From: Aeromicrobium sp. A1-2 | GTDB taxonomy: Bacteria > Actinomycetota > Actinomycetes > Propionibacteriales > Nocardioidaceae | DNA: 64,000 nucleotides | Direction: 5' to 3' | NCBI RefSeq assembly: GCF_003443875.1 | Contig: NZ_CP027482.1 | Coordinates: forward strand, 124,001 to 188,000 | The notes under the pieces: model-generated | Told to the model about the DNA's origin: nothing | Database searches by the model: none | The model's input: only the letters and a program-made list of their open reading frames with translations | Program-made: the position numbers and the translations under genes | Shown: positions 45,550 through 54,478 of the stretch, one piece after another | Numbering within the stretch: the stretch's first letter is position 1 | Layout of the letters: the number at the start of each line of letters is the position of its first letter

Positions 45550-47121
45550 GTGACGGTCAATGTCAGCGACTACCTCCGCGCGGCCGCTTCCCATGATCCG
45601 GGCGGCGTCGCCCTGGTCGAGCATCGCACCGCACGCCGAGAGGTCACGTGGCGCGAGTTCGACGAGGCTGCCGACGCCGTGGCGCGCGGGCTGACCGCCC
45701 GAGGGCTTGTTGCCGGGCAGCGCGTCGCGATCGTCATGGCGAACCGCATTGACCTGCCGATCGCGTACTTCGGCATCCTGCGCGGCGGGATGGTCGCGGT
45801 GCCGATCAACCCGCGATCCACGACACGGGAGATCGGTCGCATGCTGGCGGACTCGCTGGCCCGGGTTGTGCTTTGCGACGAGGCCGGCGTGACCCAGGTG
45901 CGGGAAGCCGTGACGGACGAACACCAGATCAGCGTGATAGTCGACGGAGCGGATCCGGGACCGGGGGAGTCTGGTTTCGAAGCCTTCCTCGCGGACGCGA
46001 CCGGTGCGGCGCCGGCGGCACCAGCTGATGCCGAGGCGCTCGCCGTCGTCCTCTACACGTCCGGCACGAGCGGCAAGCCGCGCGGCGCCATGCTGACCCA
46101 CCGTGCGCTGATCGCCAACATCGAGCAGGTCGCCCGGCTCGATCCTCCCGCCATGACGTCGGACGACGTGTGTCTCGGGCTGCTGCCGATGTTCCACATC
46201 TATGGGCTCAACTGCGTGCTGGGCCAGGCCGTGCGGCAGGGCGCCCGCGTGGTCCTGGTCGACGGTTTCGACCCCGGCGGCCTGCTGGACCAGATCGTCG
46301 CCGAGGGCATCACCAACATCCCCCTGGCCCCGCCGGTTGTGGCGGCCTGGGCGGGCCGCGACGACCTGCGGGACAAGCTCGCGCTCGTCACCACGATCCT
46401 GTCTGGCGCCTCCGCGCTGGATCCCGAGCTCGCCGAGACCTTCCTGGCATCGTCGGGCAAGTACATCGAGCAGGGCTACGGACTGACCGAGACCGCCCCG
46501 GTCATCGCCACGACGTTCGGCTCCCCCCGCGATGCGAGCACCTCGCCCAAGTCGGGTTCGGTCGGTCGTGCGCTCCCGGGCATCGACGTGCGAATCGTCG
46601 AGGCCAATGGCGAGGACTCGCGCGCCGGCGACCCCGCCGAGATCTGGGTCAGGGGCGACAATCTCTTCTCCGGGTACTGGCCCGATGGGGTCGACGGCCC
46701 CCGCGACGACGGCTGGTACCCCACGGGAGACATCGGACTGCTCGACGAGGACGGCGACCTCACCCTCGTCGACCGGCTGCGTGAGCTCGTCATCGTCTCG
46801 GGATTCAACGTCTATCCCTTCGAGGTCGAGGACGTCATCGCCGAGGTCCCGGGGGTTGCGCAGGTCGCGGTCGTCGGGCTGCCCGACGAGGAGACCGGGG
46901 AAGCGGTCGTGGCCTTCGTCGTGCCCGACCGGCCAGGCGCCGACGAGAGCGTCTTGCTGGAGTCCGTCGAGGCGCACTGCCGCACGCGTCTCGCCCGGTT
47001 CAAGCAGCCGCGACGCATCGTCGTGGTCCACGGGTTGCCGCACTCGGCCACCGGCAAGGTCGCGAAGGGCCGTCTGCGCGCCCTCGCCCGCAGCGAGACG
47101 CTGGGTCTCGACGCATCGTGA
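45550..47121 (+). CDS. AMP-binding long-chain acyl-CoA ligase
   Basis: 523-aa adenylate-forming enzyme. LYTSGTSGKPRGAML is the phosphate-binding P-loop, YGLTETAPVI the A5 core, GWYPTGDIGLLDEDGDL the A7 core, and PHSATGKVAKGRLR carries the catalytic lysine at the C-terminus. It probably activates fatty or carboxylic acids to CoA thioesters. GTG 45550 is chosen; an upstream GTG at 45520 would overlap the divergent HAD promoter. Its stop overlaps the glutaredoxin start by 4 nt. Confidence 0.88.
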   Translation: MTVNVSDYLRAAASHDPGGVALVEHRTARREVTWREFDEAADAVARGLTARGLVAGQRVAIVMANRIDLPIAYFGILRGGMVAVPINPRSTTREIGRMLADSLARVVLCDEAGVTQVREAVTDEHQISVIVDGADPGPGESGFEAFLADATGAAPAAPADAEALAVVLYTSGTSGKPRGAMLTHRALIANIEQVARLDPPAMTSDDVCLGLLPMFHIYGLNCVLGQAVRQGARVVLVDGFDPGGLLDQIVAEGITNIPLAPPVVAAWAGRDDLRDKLALVTTILSGASALDPELAETFLASSGKYIEQGYGLTETAPVIATTFGSPRDASTSPKSGSVGRALPGIDVRIVEANGEDSRAGDPAEIWVRGDNLFSGYWPDGVDGPRDDGWYPTGDIGLLDEDGDLTLVDRLRELVIVSGFNVYPFEVEDVIAEVPGVAQVAVVGLPDEETGEAVVAFVVPDRPGADESVLLESVEAHCRTRLARFKQPRRIVVVHGLPHSATGKVAKGRLRALARSETLGLDAS

Positions 47122-47384
47122 TCCGGCACGCTGAGGATGCCCGGGTCGTCGTCTACTCCCGGCCTGGATGCCACTTGTGCGAGGTTGCCGAGTCGCTGGT
47201 CGACGAGATCTGCGTCGAGACGGGTGACTCGTGGGTGGGAGTCGACATCACGACCGACGAAGACCTGACCTCGAGGTTCACCGAGCAGGTGCCGGTGACG
47301 TTCGTCGATGGGGCGCAGCACGACTTCTGGCGGGTCGACCCCGTACGCCTGCGAGCAGCGCTGGCCCGCGCTCCACGAGTGTGA
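47118..47384 (+). CDS. Glutaredoxin-family protein (Rv0508-like)
   Basis: 88-aa thioredoxin-fold protein. The CHLC active site lies in YSRPGCHLCEVAE, and the cis-Pro is in TEQVPVTFVDG. It probably reduces disulfides or mycothiol-mixed disulfides. It is coupled to the acyl-CoA ligase by a GTGA overlap and lies just upstream of the Rex operator region. Confidence 0.85.
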   Translation: MIRHAEDARVVVYSRPGCHLCEVAESLVDEICVETGDSWVGVDITTDEDLTSRFTEQVPVTFVDGAQHDFWRVDPVRLRAALARAPRV

Positions 47385-47411
47385 CGTGGGCCACGACGCA
47401 ATGTCTCGATT

Positions 47412-47440
47412 TTGTTAACGCGTTCACAAACTCTTAAACT
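47412..47440 (+). promoter_or_regulatory. rex promoter with Rex operator (ROP)
   Basis: TTGTTAACGCGTTCACAA (47412-47429) is a near-perfect Rex operator, one base off the Streptomyces form TGTGAACGCGTTCACA as I recall it. TTGTTA (47412-47417) and TAAACT (47435-47440) are -35 and -10 elements with a 17-nt spacer, so Rex bound here would occlude the promoter and autoregulate rex-hem when NADH is low. Confidence 0.82.
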
Positions 47441-47502
47441 GGCGTTGCGTCGCACGCCAGTCCCGACAGGGATAATCCCCGGTCGTGCAGCGCAGGAGCA
47501 CT

Positions 47503-48186
47503 GTGACCTTACTTCGCACCCCCCATGCGGACGGAACCGCCCGTGGCATCCCTGATGCAACGGTCGCCCGGCTGCCGCTCTACCTGCGCGCGCTCAATGC
47601 GCTGACCGAGCAGGGCGTCGGGACGTGCTCGTCCAATGACCTCGCCGAGAGCGCCGGCGTCAACCCGGCCAAGCTCCGCAAGGACCTGTCGCACCTCGGC
47701 TCGTACGGCACCCGCGGCGTCGGCTACGACGTCGAGTACCTGCGCTACCAGATCGCGCGCGAGATCGGCCAGACCCAGGACTGGGACGTCGTCATCGTCG
47801 GCGTCGGCAATCTCGGGTCGGCGCTCTCGGCGTACCAGGGGTTCAGCACCCGCGGCATCCGGGTGGCTGCCCTGGTCGACTCGGATCCGCAGCGCATCGG
47901 CACGACCATCTCGGGCATCACGGTCTCCTCCCTGGACGATCTCGCTGCGGTCGTGCGTGAGCGGGCCATCTCGATCGGCATCATCGCGACACCGGGCGAG
48001 GCCGCCCAGCACGTCGCGGACCACCTCGTCGCTGCCGGCATCACCAGCATCCTGAACTTCGCACCCGCCCTGGTGCAGGTTCCCGACGGCGTCGACGTGC
48101 GCAAGGTCGATCTGTCGATCGAGCTGCAGATCCTCGCCTACCACGAGCAGCGCAAGGCCGGCGCGCAGACGAGGGGTACCGCATGA
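47503..48186 (+). CDS. rex: Redox-sensing transcriptional repressor Rex
   Basis: 227-aa NADH/NAD+ sensing repressor. The N-terminal winged helix includes SSNDLAESAGVNPAKLRKDLSHLG, followed by YGTRGVGYDVEYL, and the Rossmann domain has VIVGVGNLGSALSAY. The C-terminal helix swaps between subunits. GTG 47503 is chosen because AGGAG lies just upstream; in-frame GTG 47485 lacks a Shine-Dalgarno. The stop overlaps hemA (ATGA), so the haem genes are under Rex control through this promoter. Confidence 0.93.
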   Translation: MTLLRTPHADGTARGIPDATVARLPLYLRALNALTEQGVGTCSSNDLAESAGVNPAKLRKDLSHLGSYGTRGVGYDVEYLRYQIAREIGQTQDWDVVIVGVGNLGSALSAYQGFSTRGIRVAALVDSDPQRIGTTISGITVSSLDDLAAVVRERAISIGIIATPGEAAQHVADHLVAAGITSILNFAPALVQVPDGVDVRKVDLSIELQILAYHEQRKAGAQTRGTA

Positions 48187-49478
48187 GCGTCCTGGTCGTG
48201 GGCATGTCCCACAAGTCGGCGCCGATCGACGTGCTCGAGCGCGTCTCGCTCGACACCGATGCATCGGTCAAGTTGTCCCACCTCGTGCTCGAGACGCCGT
48301 TCGTCACCGAGTCGGTTGTCATCTCGACGTGCAACCGGGTCGAGATCTACGTCGAGGCCGAGCGCTTCCACGGTGCGGTCGAAGAGGTGTCCCGGCTGCT
48401 CGCCGAGCACTCCGGTCTGGAGCGTGAGGACTTCGTCCGTCACGTCTACGTGCACTTCGACGAGGCCGCCGTCGCGCACCTGTTCGGCGTTGCCTCCGGC
48501 ATGGACTCGATGATCCTCGGTGAGAGCCAGATCCTCGGCCAGGTCCGCGATGCGCTGCACGGCGCGCAGGCCGAGTCGACCGTCGGGTCTGCGCTCAACG
48601 CGCTGTTCCAGCAGGCCCTGCGGATCGGCAAGCGGGGACACGCCGAGACCGGCATCGACCTGCTCGCACCGTCGATCGTCACGGCCGGGCTCGATGCCGC
48701 CGGTCCAGTCGTCGATGCCGAGGACTCGCGATTCCTGGTCGCGGGCGCCGGCACGATGGCCAGCCTCGCGGTGCGCACCCTGATCGGTCGCGGCGTCGCA
48801 CCCCACCGCATCATGGTCGCCAACCGGACGTTCCAGCGTGCGTACGCGCTGGTCGCCACCTTCGGCGTCAGCGCCGTGCGCTGGGAGGCCATGGACGTAG
48901 AGCTGGCCGCCGCCGACGTCCTGATCAGCTGCACGGGCGCCACGGGCGTCGTGTTCGACCGCGATCGCATCGCCGCTGCGTCAGCCGGCCGGCCGATGGC
49001 CCTGATCGACCTCGCCCTGCCTCGGGACGTCCACCCCGAGGTGCGCGAGCTGGATGGTGTCGACCTGATCGACCTGGTCGTGCTTGCCCGGCTCGGGGAG
49101 AACACCGAGCTCGCCGCCGATATCGCCCAGGTCCGCTCGATCGTGGAGGACGAGGTCCGTACCTTCCTGGCCGCCAAGGCCGCTTCGCACATCACGCCGA
49201 CCGTCGTCGCCCTGCGCACGATGGCGACCGACGTCGTCGCGGCCGAGCTCGCCCGCATCGAGACCCGGCTCCCGGACCTGACCAAGGACGAGCTCGCCAG
49301 CGTGCGCAAGGCCTTGCATCGCGTCGCCGAGAAGCTCATCCATGCGCCGACGGTCCGGGTGCAGCAACTCATCGACGGTCCCGCGGGCCTGACGTACGCG
49401 GATGCCCTGGCCGATCTGTTCGCACTGGACCAGTCCGCGGTCGACGCCGTGACGCGAGTCAAGGGGGAGTCGTCGTGA
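48183..49478 (+). CDS. hemA: Glutamyl-tRNA reductase
   Basis: First step of C5 haem synthesis: glutamyl-tRNA to glutamate-1-semialdehyde using NADPH. 431 aa. The catalytic Cys is in [11 protein letters not shown] near residue 50, [13 protein letters not shown] follows, and the NADPH domain has [17 protein letters not shown]. It overlaps rex and hemC by 4 nt each. Confidence 0.96.
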   Translation: MSVLVVGMSHKSAPIDVLERVSLDTDASVKLSHLVLETPFVTESVVISTCNRVEIYVEAERFHGAVEEVSRLLAEHSGLEREDFVRHVYVHFDEAAVAHLFGVASGMDSMILGESQILGQVRDALHGAQAESTVGSALNALFQQALRIGKRGHAETGIDLLAPSIVTAGLDAAGPVVDAEDSRFLVAGAGTMASLAVRTLIGRGVAPHRIMVANRTFQRAYALVATFGVSAVRWEAMDVELAAADVLISCTGATGVVFDRDRIAAASAGRPMALIDLALPRDVHPEVRELDGVDLIDLVVLARLGENTELAADIAQVRSIVEDEVRTFLAAKAASHITPTVVALRTMATDVVAAELARIETRLPDLTKDELASVRKALHRVAEKLIHAPTVRVQQLIDGPAGLTYADALADLFALDQSAVDAVTRVKGESS

Positions 49479-50398
49479 AGGCGCTTCGCCTGGGCACCCG
49501 TGCCTCCGCCCTGGCGACGACCCAGTCGGGCCTGATCGCCGACCGGCTCCGCGCGACCGGCGTCGAGGTCGAGCTTGTCACGATCTCGACCGAGGGCGAC
49601 CGCAACCAGCAGCCGCTGGTCGAGTTCGGTGGACAGGGCGTCTTCGTGGCCGCGCTGCGTGAGGCGCTGGTCCGCGGCGAGGTCGACCTCGCGGTCCATT
49701 CACTCAAGGACCTGCCGACGACTCCGGACCCGCGCCTTGCGCTGGCCGCGATCCCGGCGCGTGAGGACCCGCGCGACGCGCTGGTCGCACGCGACGGTCT
49801 GACCCTGGGCGAGCTGCCGCAGGGCGCGCGCGTCGGCACCGGCTCGCCGCGCCGCGAGGCGCAGCTCAACGCGCTGGGACTGGGCGTCGAGGTCGTGCCG
49901 ATCCGCGGCAACGTCGGCACCCGCATCGGCAAGGTCACCTCCGGCGAGTACGACGCCGTCCTGCTGGCCCGTGCCGGTCTGCTGCGGCTGGGCCGCGCTG
50001 ACGAGGCGACCGAGGTCATCGATCCCCTCCAGATGCTTCCCGCCCCCGGGCAGGGAGCGCTTGCCTGCGAATGTCGCGCCGACGACATCGCCACGATTCA
50101 ACTTCTCAGTGGGCTCGACGACAGCGACACCCGTGCTGCCGTCACCGCTGAGCGCAGCCTCCTCGCCACCCTCGAGGCCGGTTGCAGTGCACCTGTCGGG
50201 GCCCTCGCCGAAGTCGCCGAAGGCGACGACGGTGACGAGCTCTGGCTCCGTGCCGTGGTCGGAAGCACATCCGGCTCGCCCACCATCCGACTGTCCGCGA
50301 CCGGCTTGCCATCCGAAGCCGCCGCGGTCGGGGAGCGTCTCGCTGCCGAGATGCTCGCCGAAGGCGCAGGCGCCCTCGTGGCCGTCGTCACCTCATAA
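49475..50398 (+). CDS. hemC: Porphobilinogen deaminase (hydroxymethylbilane synthase)
   Basis: Builds hydroxymethylbilane from four porphobilinogens on a dipyrromethane cofactor; 307 aa. The cofactor cysteine is in [28 protein letters not shown] is the N-terminal signature, and [13 protein letters not shown] follows. GTG 49475 overlaps hemA. Confidence 0.96.
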   Translation: MKALRLGTRASALATTQSGLIADRLRATGVEVELVTISTEGDRNQQPLVEFGGQGVFVAALREALVRGEVDLAVHSLKDLPTTPDPRLALAAIPAREDPRDALVARDGLTLGELPQGARVGTGSPRREAQLNALGLGVEVVPIRGNVGTRIGKVTSGEYDAVLLARAGLLRLGRADEATEVIDPLQMLPAPGQGALACECRADDIATIQLLSGLDDSDTRAAVTAERSLLATLEAGCSAPVGALAEVAEGDDGDELWLRAVVGSTSGSPTIRLSATGLPSEAAAVGERLAAEMLAEGAGALVAVVTS

Positions 50399-50426
50399 CC
50401 CCAGGCAGATCGAGAAAAGGACCACC

Positions 50427-52055
50427 GTGACCATCACCACTGCGATGCGAGATGCACCGTCCACGGCTCGACCGAGCGCGAACAAGGCCACTCGTGGCCA
50501 CGTGAGCTTCGTCGGCGCGGGGCCGGGAGATGCCAGTCTGTTGACGGTGCGCGCCGCCGAGCTGCTGGCTCAGGCCGACATTGTCATCACGGAGCTGCCC
50601 GAGCATGCCGCACTCGTCACCAACGGCGCCGACATTGTCGACGGCGGGGTCGGTGAGGACGGCGAGACGCTGACCCACGCGGCTCGCGCACGGCTCGTGG
50701 TCAGGCATGCCAAGACCGGCGCGCACGTCGTGCGGCTGATCACTGGCGATCCGTTCACGTACGCCACGGCACCCGAGGAGGCGGCCGCGTGCAGCAAGGC
50801 CGGCATCGGCTTCGAGATCGTGCCCGGCATCTCCTCGGTCTCGGCGGTGCCTGCGTATGCCGGTGTGCCGCTGACCAACCGGACGCACCGCGAGTACTCC
50901 GTCGTGAGCGTCGGGGATGCCTCGATCAACTGGTCGGACCACTCAGGCCAGGAGACCCTGGTCCTGCTGTCCGCCGTGGCCCGGATCGGAGAGGTCGCCA
51001 GCGGCCTCGTCGCCGCCGGACGCTCGGCCGAGACCCCCGTCGCGATGACCCGCGTCGGCACGACGACCGAGCAGACCACGGTCGTCTCGACGCTCGCCGA
51101 CATCGCCGCCGACGCGAAGGCCGCGGGCATGACCGCGCCGGCTATCACGGTGGTCGGCCAGGTCGTCACGATGCGCGAGGCGCTGTCGTGGTTCGAGACC
51201 AAGCCGCTGTACGGCTGGCGCATCCTGGTGCCACGCACCAAGGAGCAGTCCGCCGGACTCGCCGCCCGACTGCGTGGCTTCGGTGCGCTGTCGGAGGAGG
51301 TCCCGACCATCTCGGTCGAGCCGCCGCGCAACCCGCAGCAGATGGACAAGGCCGTCCGCGGCCTGGTCGAGGGCCGCTACGAATGGATCGCCTTCACCAG
51401 CGTCAACGCGGTCAAGGCCGTGCGGGAGAAGTTCGAGGAGTACGGGCTCGACGCCCGCGCTTTCTCGGGCCTCAAGATCGCCGCTGTCGGTGACAAGACC
51501 GCCGAGGCGATCGCGACGTGGGGCATCCGGTCCGACCTGATCCCCACGGGTGAGCAGTCGGCGCGTGGGCTCCTCGAGGACTGGCCGCCGTACGACGACC
51601 TGCTCGACCCGATCAACCGGGTCTTCCTGCCTCGAGCCGACATCGCGACCGAGACGCTCGTGGCCGGACTCGTCGATCTGGGCTGGGAGGTCGATGACGT
51701 CACGGCCTACCGCACCGTCCGGGCGGCGCCGCCGCCAGCCCCGACACGCGAGGCGATCAAGACCGGCAAGTTCGACGCGGTCATGTTCACCTCGTCGTCC
51801 ACGGTCCGCAACCTTGTGGGCATCGCCGGAAAGCCACACACGTCGACGATCATCGCGTGTATCGGCCCGGCAACCGCCAAGACCGCCGAGGAGCACGGCC
51901 TGCGGGTCGATGTCATCGCCGATTCCCCGTCCGTCGAGGTCCTGGCCGATGCACTCGCCGAGTTCGGGGCAGCGCGTCGTCTGGCGTTCCTTGAAGCTGG
52001 CGAGCCGGTGACCAAGCCCTCGCAGAAGCGTCCGTCGACGCGCCGCAAGGCCTGA
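50427..52055 (+). CDS. hemD: Uroporphyrinogen-III C-methyltransferase / uroporphyrinogen-III synthase fusion
   Basis: 542-aa bifunctional protein usual in actinobacteria. The N-terminal half is a tetrapyrrole methyltransferase: [16 protein letters not shown] and [11 protein letters not shown]. The C-terminal half is HemD, cyclising hydroxymethylbilane: [21 protein letters not shown], then [13 protein letters not shown] and [11 protein letters not shown]. The fusion serves both haem and sirohaem/cobamide branches. GTG 50427 is chosen because AAAAGGA lies 6 nt upstream. The C-terminal ~20 residues are basic and unconserved. Confidence 0.92.
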   Translation: MTITTAMRDAPSTARPSANKATRGHVSFVGAGPGDASLLTVRAAELLAQADIVITELPEHAALVTNGADIVDGGVGEDGETLTHAARARLVVRHAKTGAHVVRLITGDPFTYATAPEEAAACSKAGIGFEIVPGISSVSAVPAYAGVPLTNRTHREYSVVSVGDASINWSDHSGQETLVLLSAVARIGEVASGLVAAGRSAETPVAMTRVGTTTEQTTVVSTLADIAADAKAAGMTAPAITVVGQVVTMREALSWFETKPLYGWRILVPRTKEQSAGLAARLRGFGALSEEVPTISVEPPRNPQQMDKAVRGLVEGRYEWIAFTSVNAVKAVREKFEEYGLDARAFSGLKIAAVGDKTAEAIATWGIRSDLIPTGEQSARGLLEDWPPYDDLLDPINRVFLPRADIATETLVAGLVDLGWEVDDVTAYRTVRAAPPPAPTREAIKTGKFDAVMFTSSSTVRNLVGIAGKPHTSTIIACIGPATAKTAEEHGLRVDVIADSPSVEVLADALAEFGAARRLAFLEAGEPVTKPSQKRPSTRRKA

Positions 52056-52057
52056 TC

Positions 52058-53035
52058 ATGTCGTTTCCTGCCGACCGTCCTCGTCGCCTGCGCCAGTCGC
52101 CGGCGATGAGGCGGCTGGTGGCCGAGACGCACGTCCAGCCGTCTCAGCTGATCCTCCCGATGTTCGTCGCGGAGGGCATCAGCGAGCCGCGACCGATCAG
52201 CAGCATGCCCGGCGTCGTCCAGCACACCCGCGAGTCCGCACGCAAGGCGTACGCCGAGGCGGCTGCGCTGGGCCTCGGTGGTGTCATGTTGTTCGGCGTT
52301 CCTGAGCACAAGGATCCGCAGGGTTCGGGCGCGCTTGATCCGCAGGGCATCCTCAATGTCGCGCTGGGTGACGCCCGTGCGGAGGTCGGCGACGACCTGC
52401 TCGTGATGTCGGACCTGTGCCTCGACGAGTTCACCGACCACGGCCACTGCGGCGTGCTCGACGCGCAGGGCCGGGTCGACAACGACGCAACGGTCCAGAT
52501 CTACGCGCAGATGGGCGTCGTGCAGGCCGAGTCCGGCGCACACGTCGTCGGGCCCAGCGGCATGATGGACGGCCAGGTCGGCGCAATCCGCTCGGCGCTC
52601 GACGCCGCGGGTCACGGCGAGACTGTGATCCTGGCGTACGCGGCCAAGTACTCCTCGGCCTTCTACGGCCCGTTCCGGGAGGCCGTGGGCTCATCGCTCC
52701 AGGGCGACCGCAAGACCTACCAGCAGGACCCCGCCAACGCCCGCGAGGCGATCCGGGAGGTGCTCCTGGACATCCAGGAGGGCGCCGACATCGTGATGGT
52801 CAAGCCCGCGCTGTCCTACCTCGACCTGATCGCGGACGTGCGCGCGACGGTCAACGTGCCGGTCGCGGCGTACAACATCTCTGGTGAGCTCGCGATGGTC
52901 GAGGCCGCTGCGGCCAACGGCTGGATCGACCGTGAGCGCACGATCGACGAGATCATCACGTCGATCCGCCGGGCTGGGGCGGACATCGTCCTGACCTACT
53001 GGGCGGTCGAGCTCGCGACCCGCCTGCGCCGCTGA
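52058..53035 (+). CDS. hemB: Delta-aminolevulinic acid dehydratase (porphobilinogen synthase)
   Basis: Condenses two 5-aminolevulinates to porphobilinogen; 325-aa octameric TIM barrel. The Schiff-base lysines lie in [15 protein letters not shown] and [11 protein letters not shown]. The metal-ligand region reads [15 protein letters not shown], with Cys-Asp-Cys where the classical zinc enzymes have three cysteines. It starts 2 nt after hemD and ends at a strong terminator. Confidence 0.95.
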   Translation: MSFPADRPRRLRQSPAMRRLVAETHVQPSQLILPMFVAEGISEPRPISSMPGVVQHTRESARKAYAEAAALGLGGVMLFGVPEHKDPQGSGALDPQGILNVALGDARAEVGDDLLVMSDLCLDEFTDHGHCGVLDAQGRVDNDATVQIYAQMGVVQAESGAHVVGPSGMMDGQVGAIRSALDAAGHGETVILAYAAKYSSAFYGPFREAVGSSLQGDRKTYQQDPANAREAIREVLLDIQEGADIVMVKPALSYLDLIADVRATVNVPVAAYNISGELAMVEAAAANGWIDRERTIDEIITSIRRAGADIVLTYWAVELATRLRR

Positions 53036-53049
53036 GCTCAGCACGACAA

Positions 53050-53089
53050 CGCACGAAGGGCCGGTCCGTGAGGACCGGCCCTTCGTGCG
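53050..53089. terminator. Bidirectional terminator hemB / lytic transglycosylase
   Basis: Perfect 18-bp stem: CGCACGAAGGGCCGGTCC pairs with GGACCGGCCCTTCGTGCG around GTGA. It lies 14 nt past the hemB stop and 10 nt from the convergent transglycosylase stop. Confidence 0.92.
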
Positions 53090-53099
53090 TCGGATGGAG

Positions 53100-54311
53100 T
53101 CAGCTGAGCAACGAGGTGATGCAGCTCGTGAGCTTGGTCAGGTTGAGCAACGAGATGCCCTCAGCCAGGCACTGCGCCTTGGCCTGGGCCCAGGTCAGCG
53201 TCGCGGACCCGCCGCTCGTGCTGCCGCCGCTGGTGCCGCCGCCGCCAGTCGTCGTGCCGCCGCCGGTCAGGTCGCCGACGAGGCCGCCAACCAGTCCGGT
53301 CACGCCACCGGTCGTGCCGCTGCTGGTGCCGCCACCGGTCGTGCCGCCGCCGGTGCCGCCACCGGTCGTGCCGCCGCCGGTGCCGCCGCCGGTCGTGCCA
53401 CCTGCGCCCGGCTTGGGCTTCGGCTTGGGCTCGTTGGCCTTCTGCTCTGCCTTCTTGGCCTTGTCGCGCTGCGTTGACGTCAGCGTCTGGTCATTCGACG
53501 AGGACGTCAGGACCGATGCGGTCGAGTAGCCGTTGGGGGACTGGGTGAAGTCGCCCTGCGCGTACTTGGCCGAGATCGAGAGGACCAGGTCGACGTAGGA
53601 GTCGGAGTGGTTGTAGCGCTTGACCGCAGAAGCCGCGCCCGACCGGCTCGACAGGTCGTCGGTGCCGGCGCACAGGTAGATGCCTGCCGAGGTCGCAGCA
53701 TCGTCGATGTCCTGCGGGTTCTTCTTGCCGTCGTTGTCGGAGTCGACACCGACGGACTTCCAGGTGCCGGGGATGAACTGCATCGGGCCGACCGCGCGGT
53801 CGTAGACCGGGTCCTTGTCGAGCGCGCCGCTGTCCGTGTCGGAGATCTTGGCGCGCCCGTTCTTGCCGTCGAGCGCGACGCCGTAGATGCCGGGCGTCGC
53901 GACTCCGTCGGCGTTTAGCGAGTTGCCGTTGGTGCGGCCGTGATTGGACTCGACGCGGCCGATCGCGGCGACGAGGTTCCACGGGAGGTTGCAGGACTGG
54001 TCGGCCTTGCCCAGGAGGGTCTCGGCGCGGCGGTAGGCGTACAGCGCGGAGGACGGGATGCCATTGGTCGACAGCGTCGAGACGGTGCCGGCGAGACCAG
54101 CCTTCTCATCGATGCCAGCGGGGGTCGGCTGCACACTGGCGGGCTGCTCGAACGCGGTCGCCGGTACGGCCGGGATGTCCGATGTCGAGCTGTCGCCTGC
54201 GGCGGTCGCGAGCTGCGCATTGGAGAGCGCGGCTCCCCAGGCACCGACCAGAACGGCCATCGGGACCAGCGCGCTGGCCTTCTGCCAACGCGTGAGCTTG
54301 CGAGCTCCCAT
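53100..54311 (-). CDS. Secreted lytic transglycosylase with Gly/Thr-repeat linker
   Basis: 403-aa secreted muramidase-like enzyme. The N-terminal signal runs to about residue 40 (VPMAVLVGAWGAALSNAQLATAA). The catalytic goose-lysozyme-like/SLT domain has LPWNLVAAIGRVESNHGR (catalytic Glu) and VGPMQFIPGTWKSVG, then DIDDAATSAGIYLC. After a Lys/Ala-rich helix come glycine-threonine repeats, then a conserved C-terminal tail with two cysteines. It cleaves the MurNAc-GlcNAc bond in peptidoglycan. ATG 54311 has GGAGG 9 nt upstream. Its upstream region carries a BldN-type promoter. Confidence 0.85.
   Translation of the reverse strand: MGARKLTRWQKASALVPMAVLVGAWGAALSNAQLATAAGDSSTSDIPAVPATAFEQPASVQPTPAGIDEKAGLAGTVSTLSTNGIPSSALYAYRRAETLLGKADQSCNLPWNLVAAIGRVESNHGRTNGNSLNADGVATPGIYGVALDGKNGRAKISDTDSGALDKDPVYDRAVGPMQFIPGTWKSVGVDSDNDGKKNPQDIDDAATSAGIYLCAGTDDLSSRSGAASAVKRYNHSDSYVDLVLSISAKYAQGDFTQSPNGYSTASVLTSSSNDQTLTSTQRDKAKKAEQKANEPKPKPKPGAGGTTGGGTGGGTTGGGTGGGTTGGGTSSGTTGGVTGLVGGLVGDLTGGGTTTGGGGTSGGSTSGGSATLTWAQAKAQCLAEGISLLNLTKLTSCITSLLS
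53326..53400. repeat. 27-bp tandem repeat encoding Gly/Thr-rich 9-residue units
   Basis: Nearly identical 27-bp units at 53326-53352 and 53353-53379, plus a partial third. On the minus strand they encode GGGT-type 9-residue units in the transglycosylase linker. Copy number is likely variable between strains by slippage. Confidence 0.75.
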
Positions 54312-54406
54312 AAGACGTGCCCTCCATGCTGTCGCGGTGTCGCGACATAAGCGTAAACCGATGTTACAGCAGCCCCAGTGTGGCCGCATAGTCAACGAAC
54401 ACCCAC

Positions 54407-54435
54407 ACAACGATTCCGGACACCTCCAAGTTACG
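54407..54435 (-). promoter_or_regulatory. BldN-type ECF promoter of the lytic transglycosylase gene
   Basis: Minus strand CGTAAC (54435-54430), 17-nt spacer, CGTTGT (54412-54407). The spacer ends GGAAT exactly as in the rsbN-like promoter at 43801-43829. Predicted transcription start is near 54400, giving a leader of about 89 nt before ATG 54311. Confidence 0.72.
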
Positions 54436-54478
54436 GTCCGATGACGCCGCCGACCAACCGGAAATGCCATTGAGGACA

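Noticed and set aside
53085..53529. Proline/valine-repeat open frame on the plus strand, or a CRISPR-like array
   Set aside because: It is the reverse of the Gly/Thr linker in the transglycosylase. Units abut without spacers, so not CRISPR.
54311..54435. c-di-AMP riboswitch in front of the lytic transglycosylase, since disA is present
   Set aside because: The leader is about 89-120 nt and shows no ydaO-like architecture; only the ECF-type promoter is supportable.
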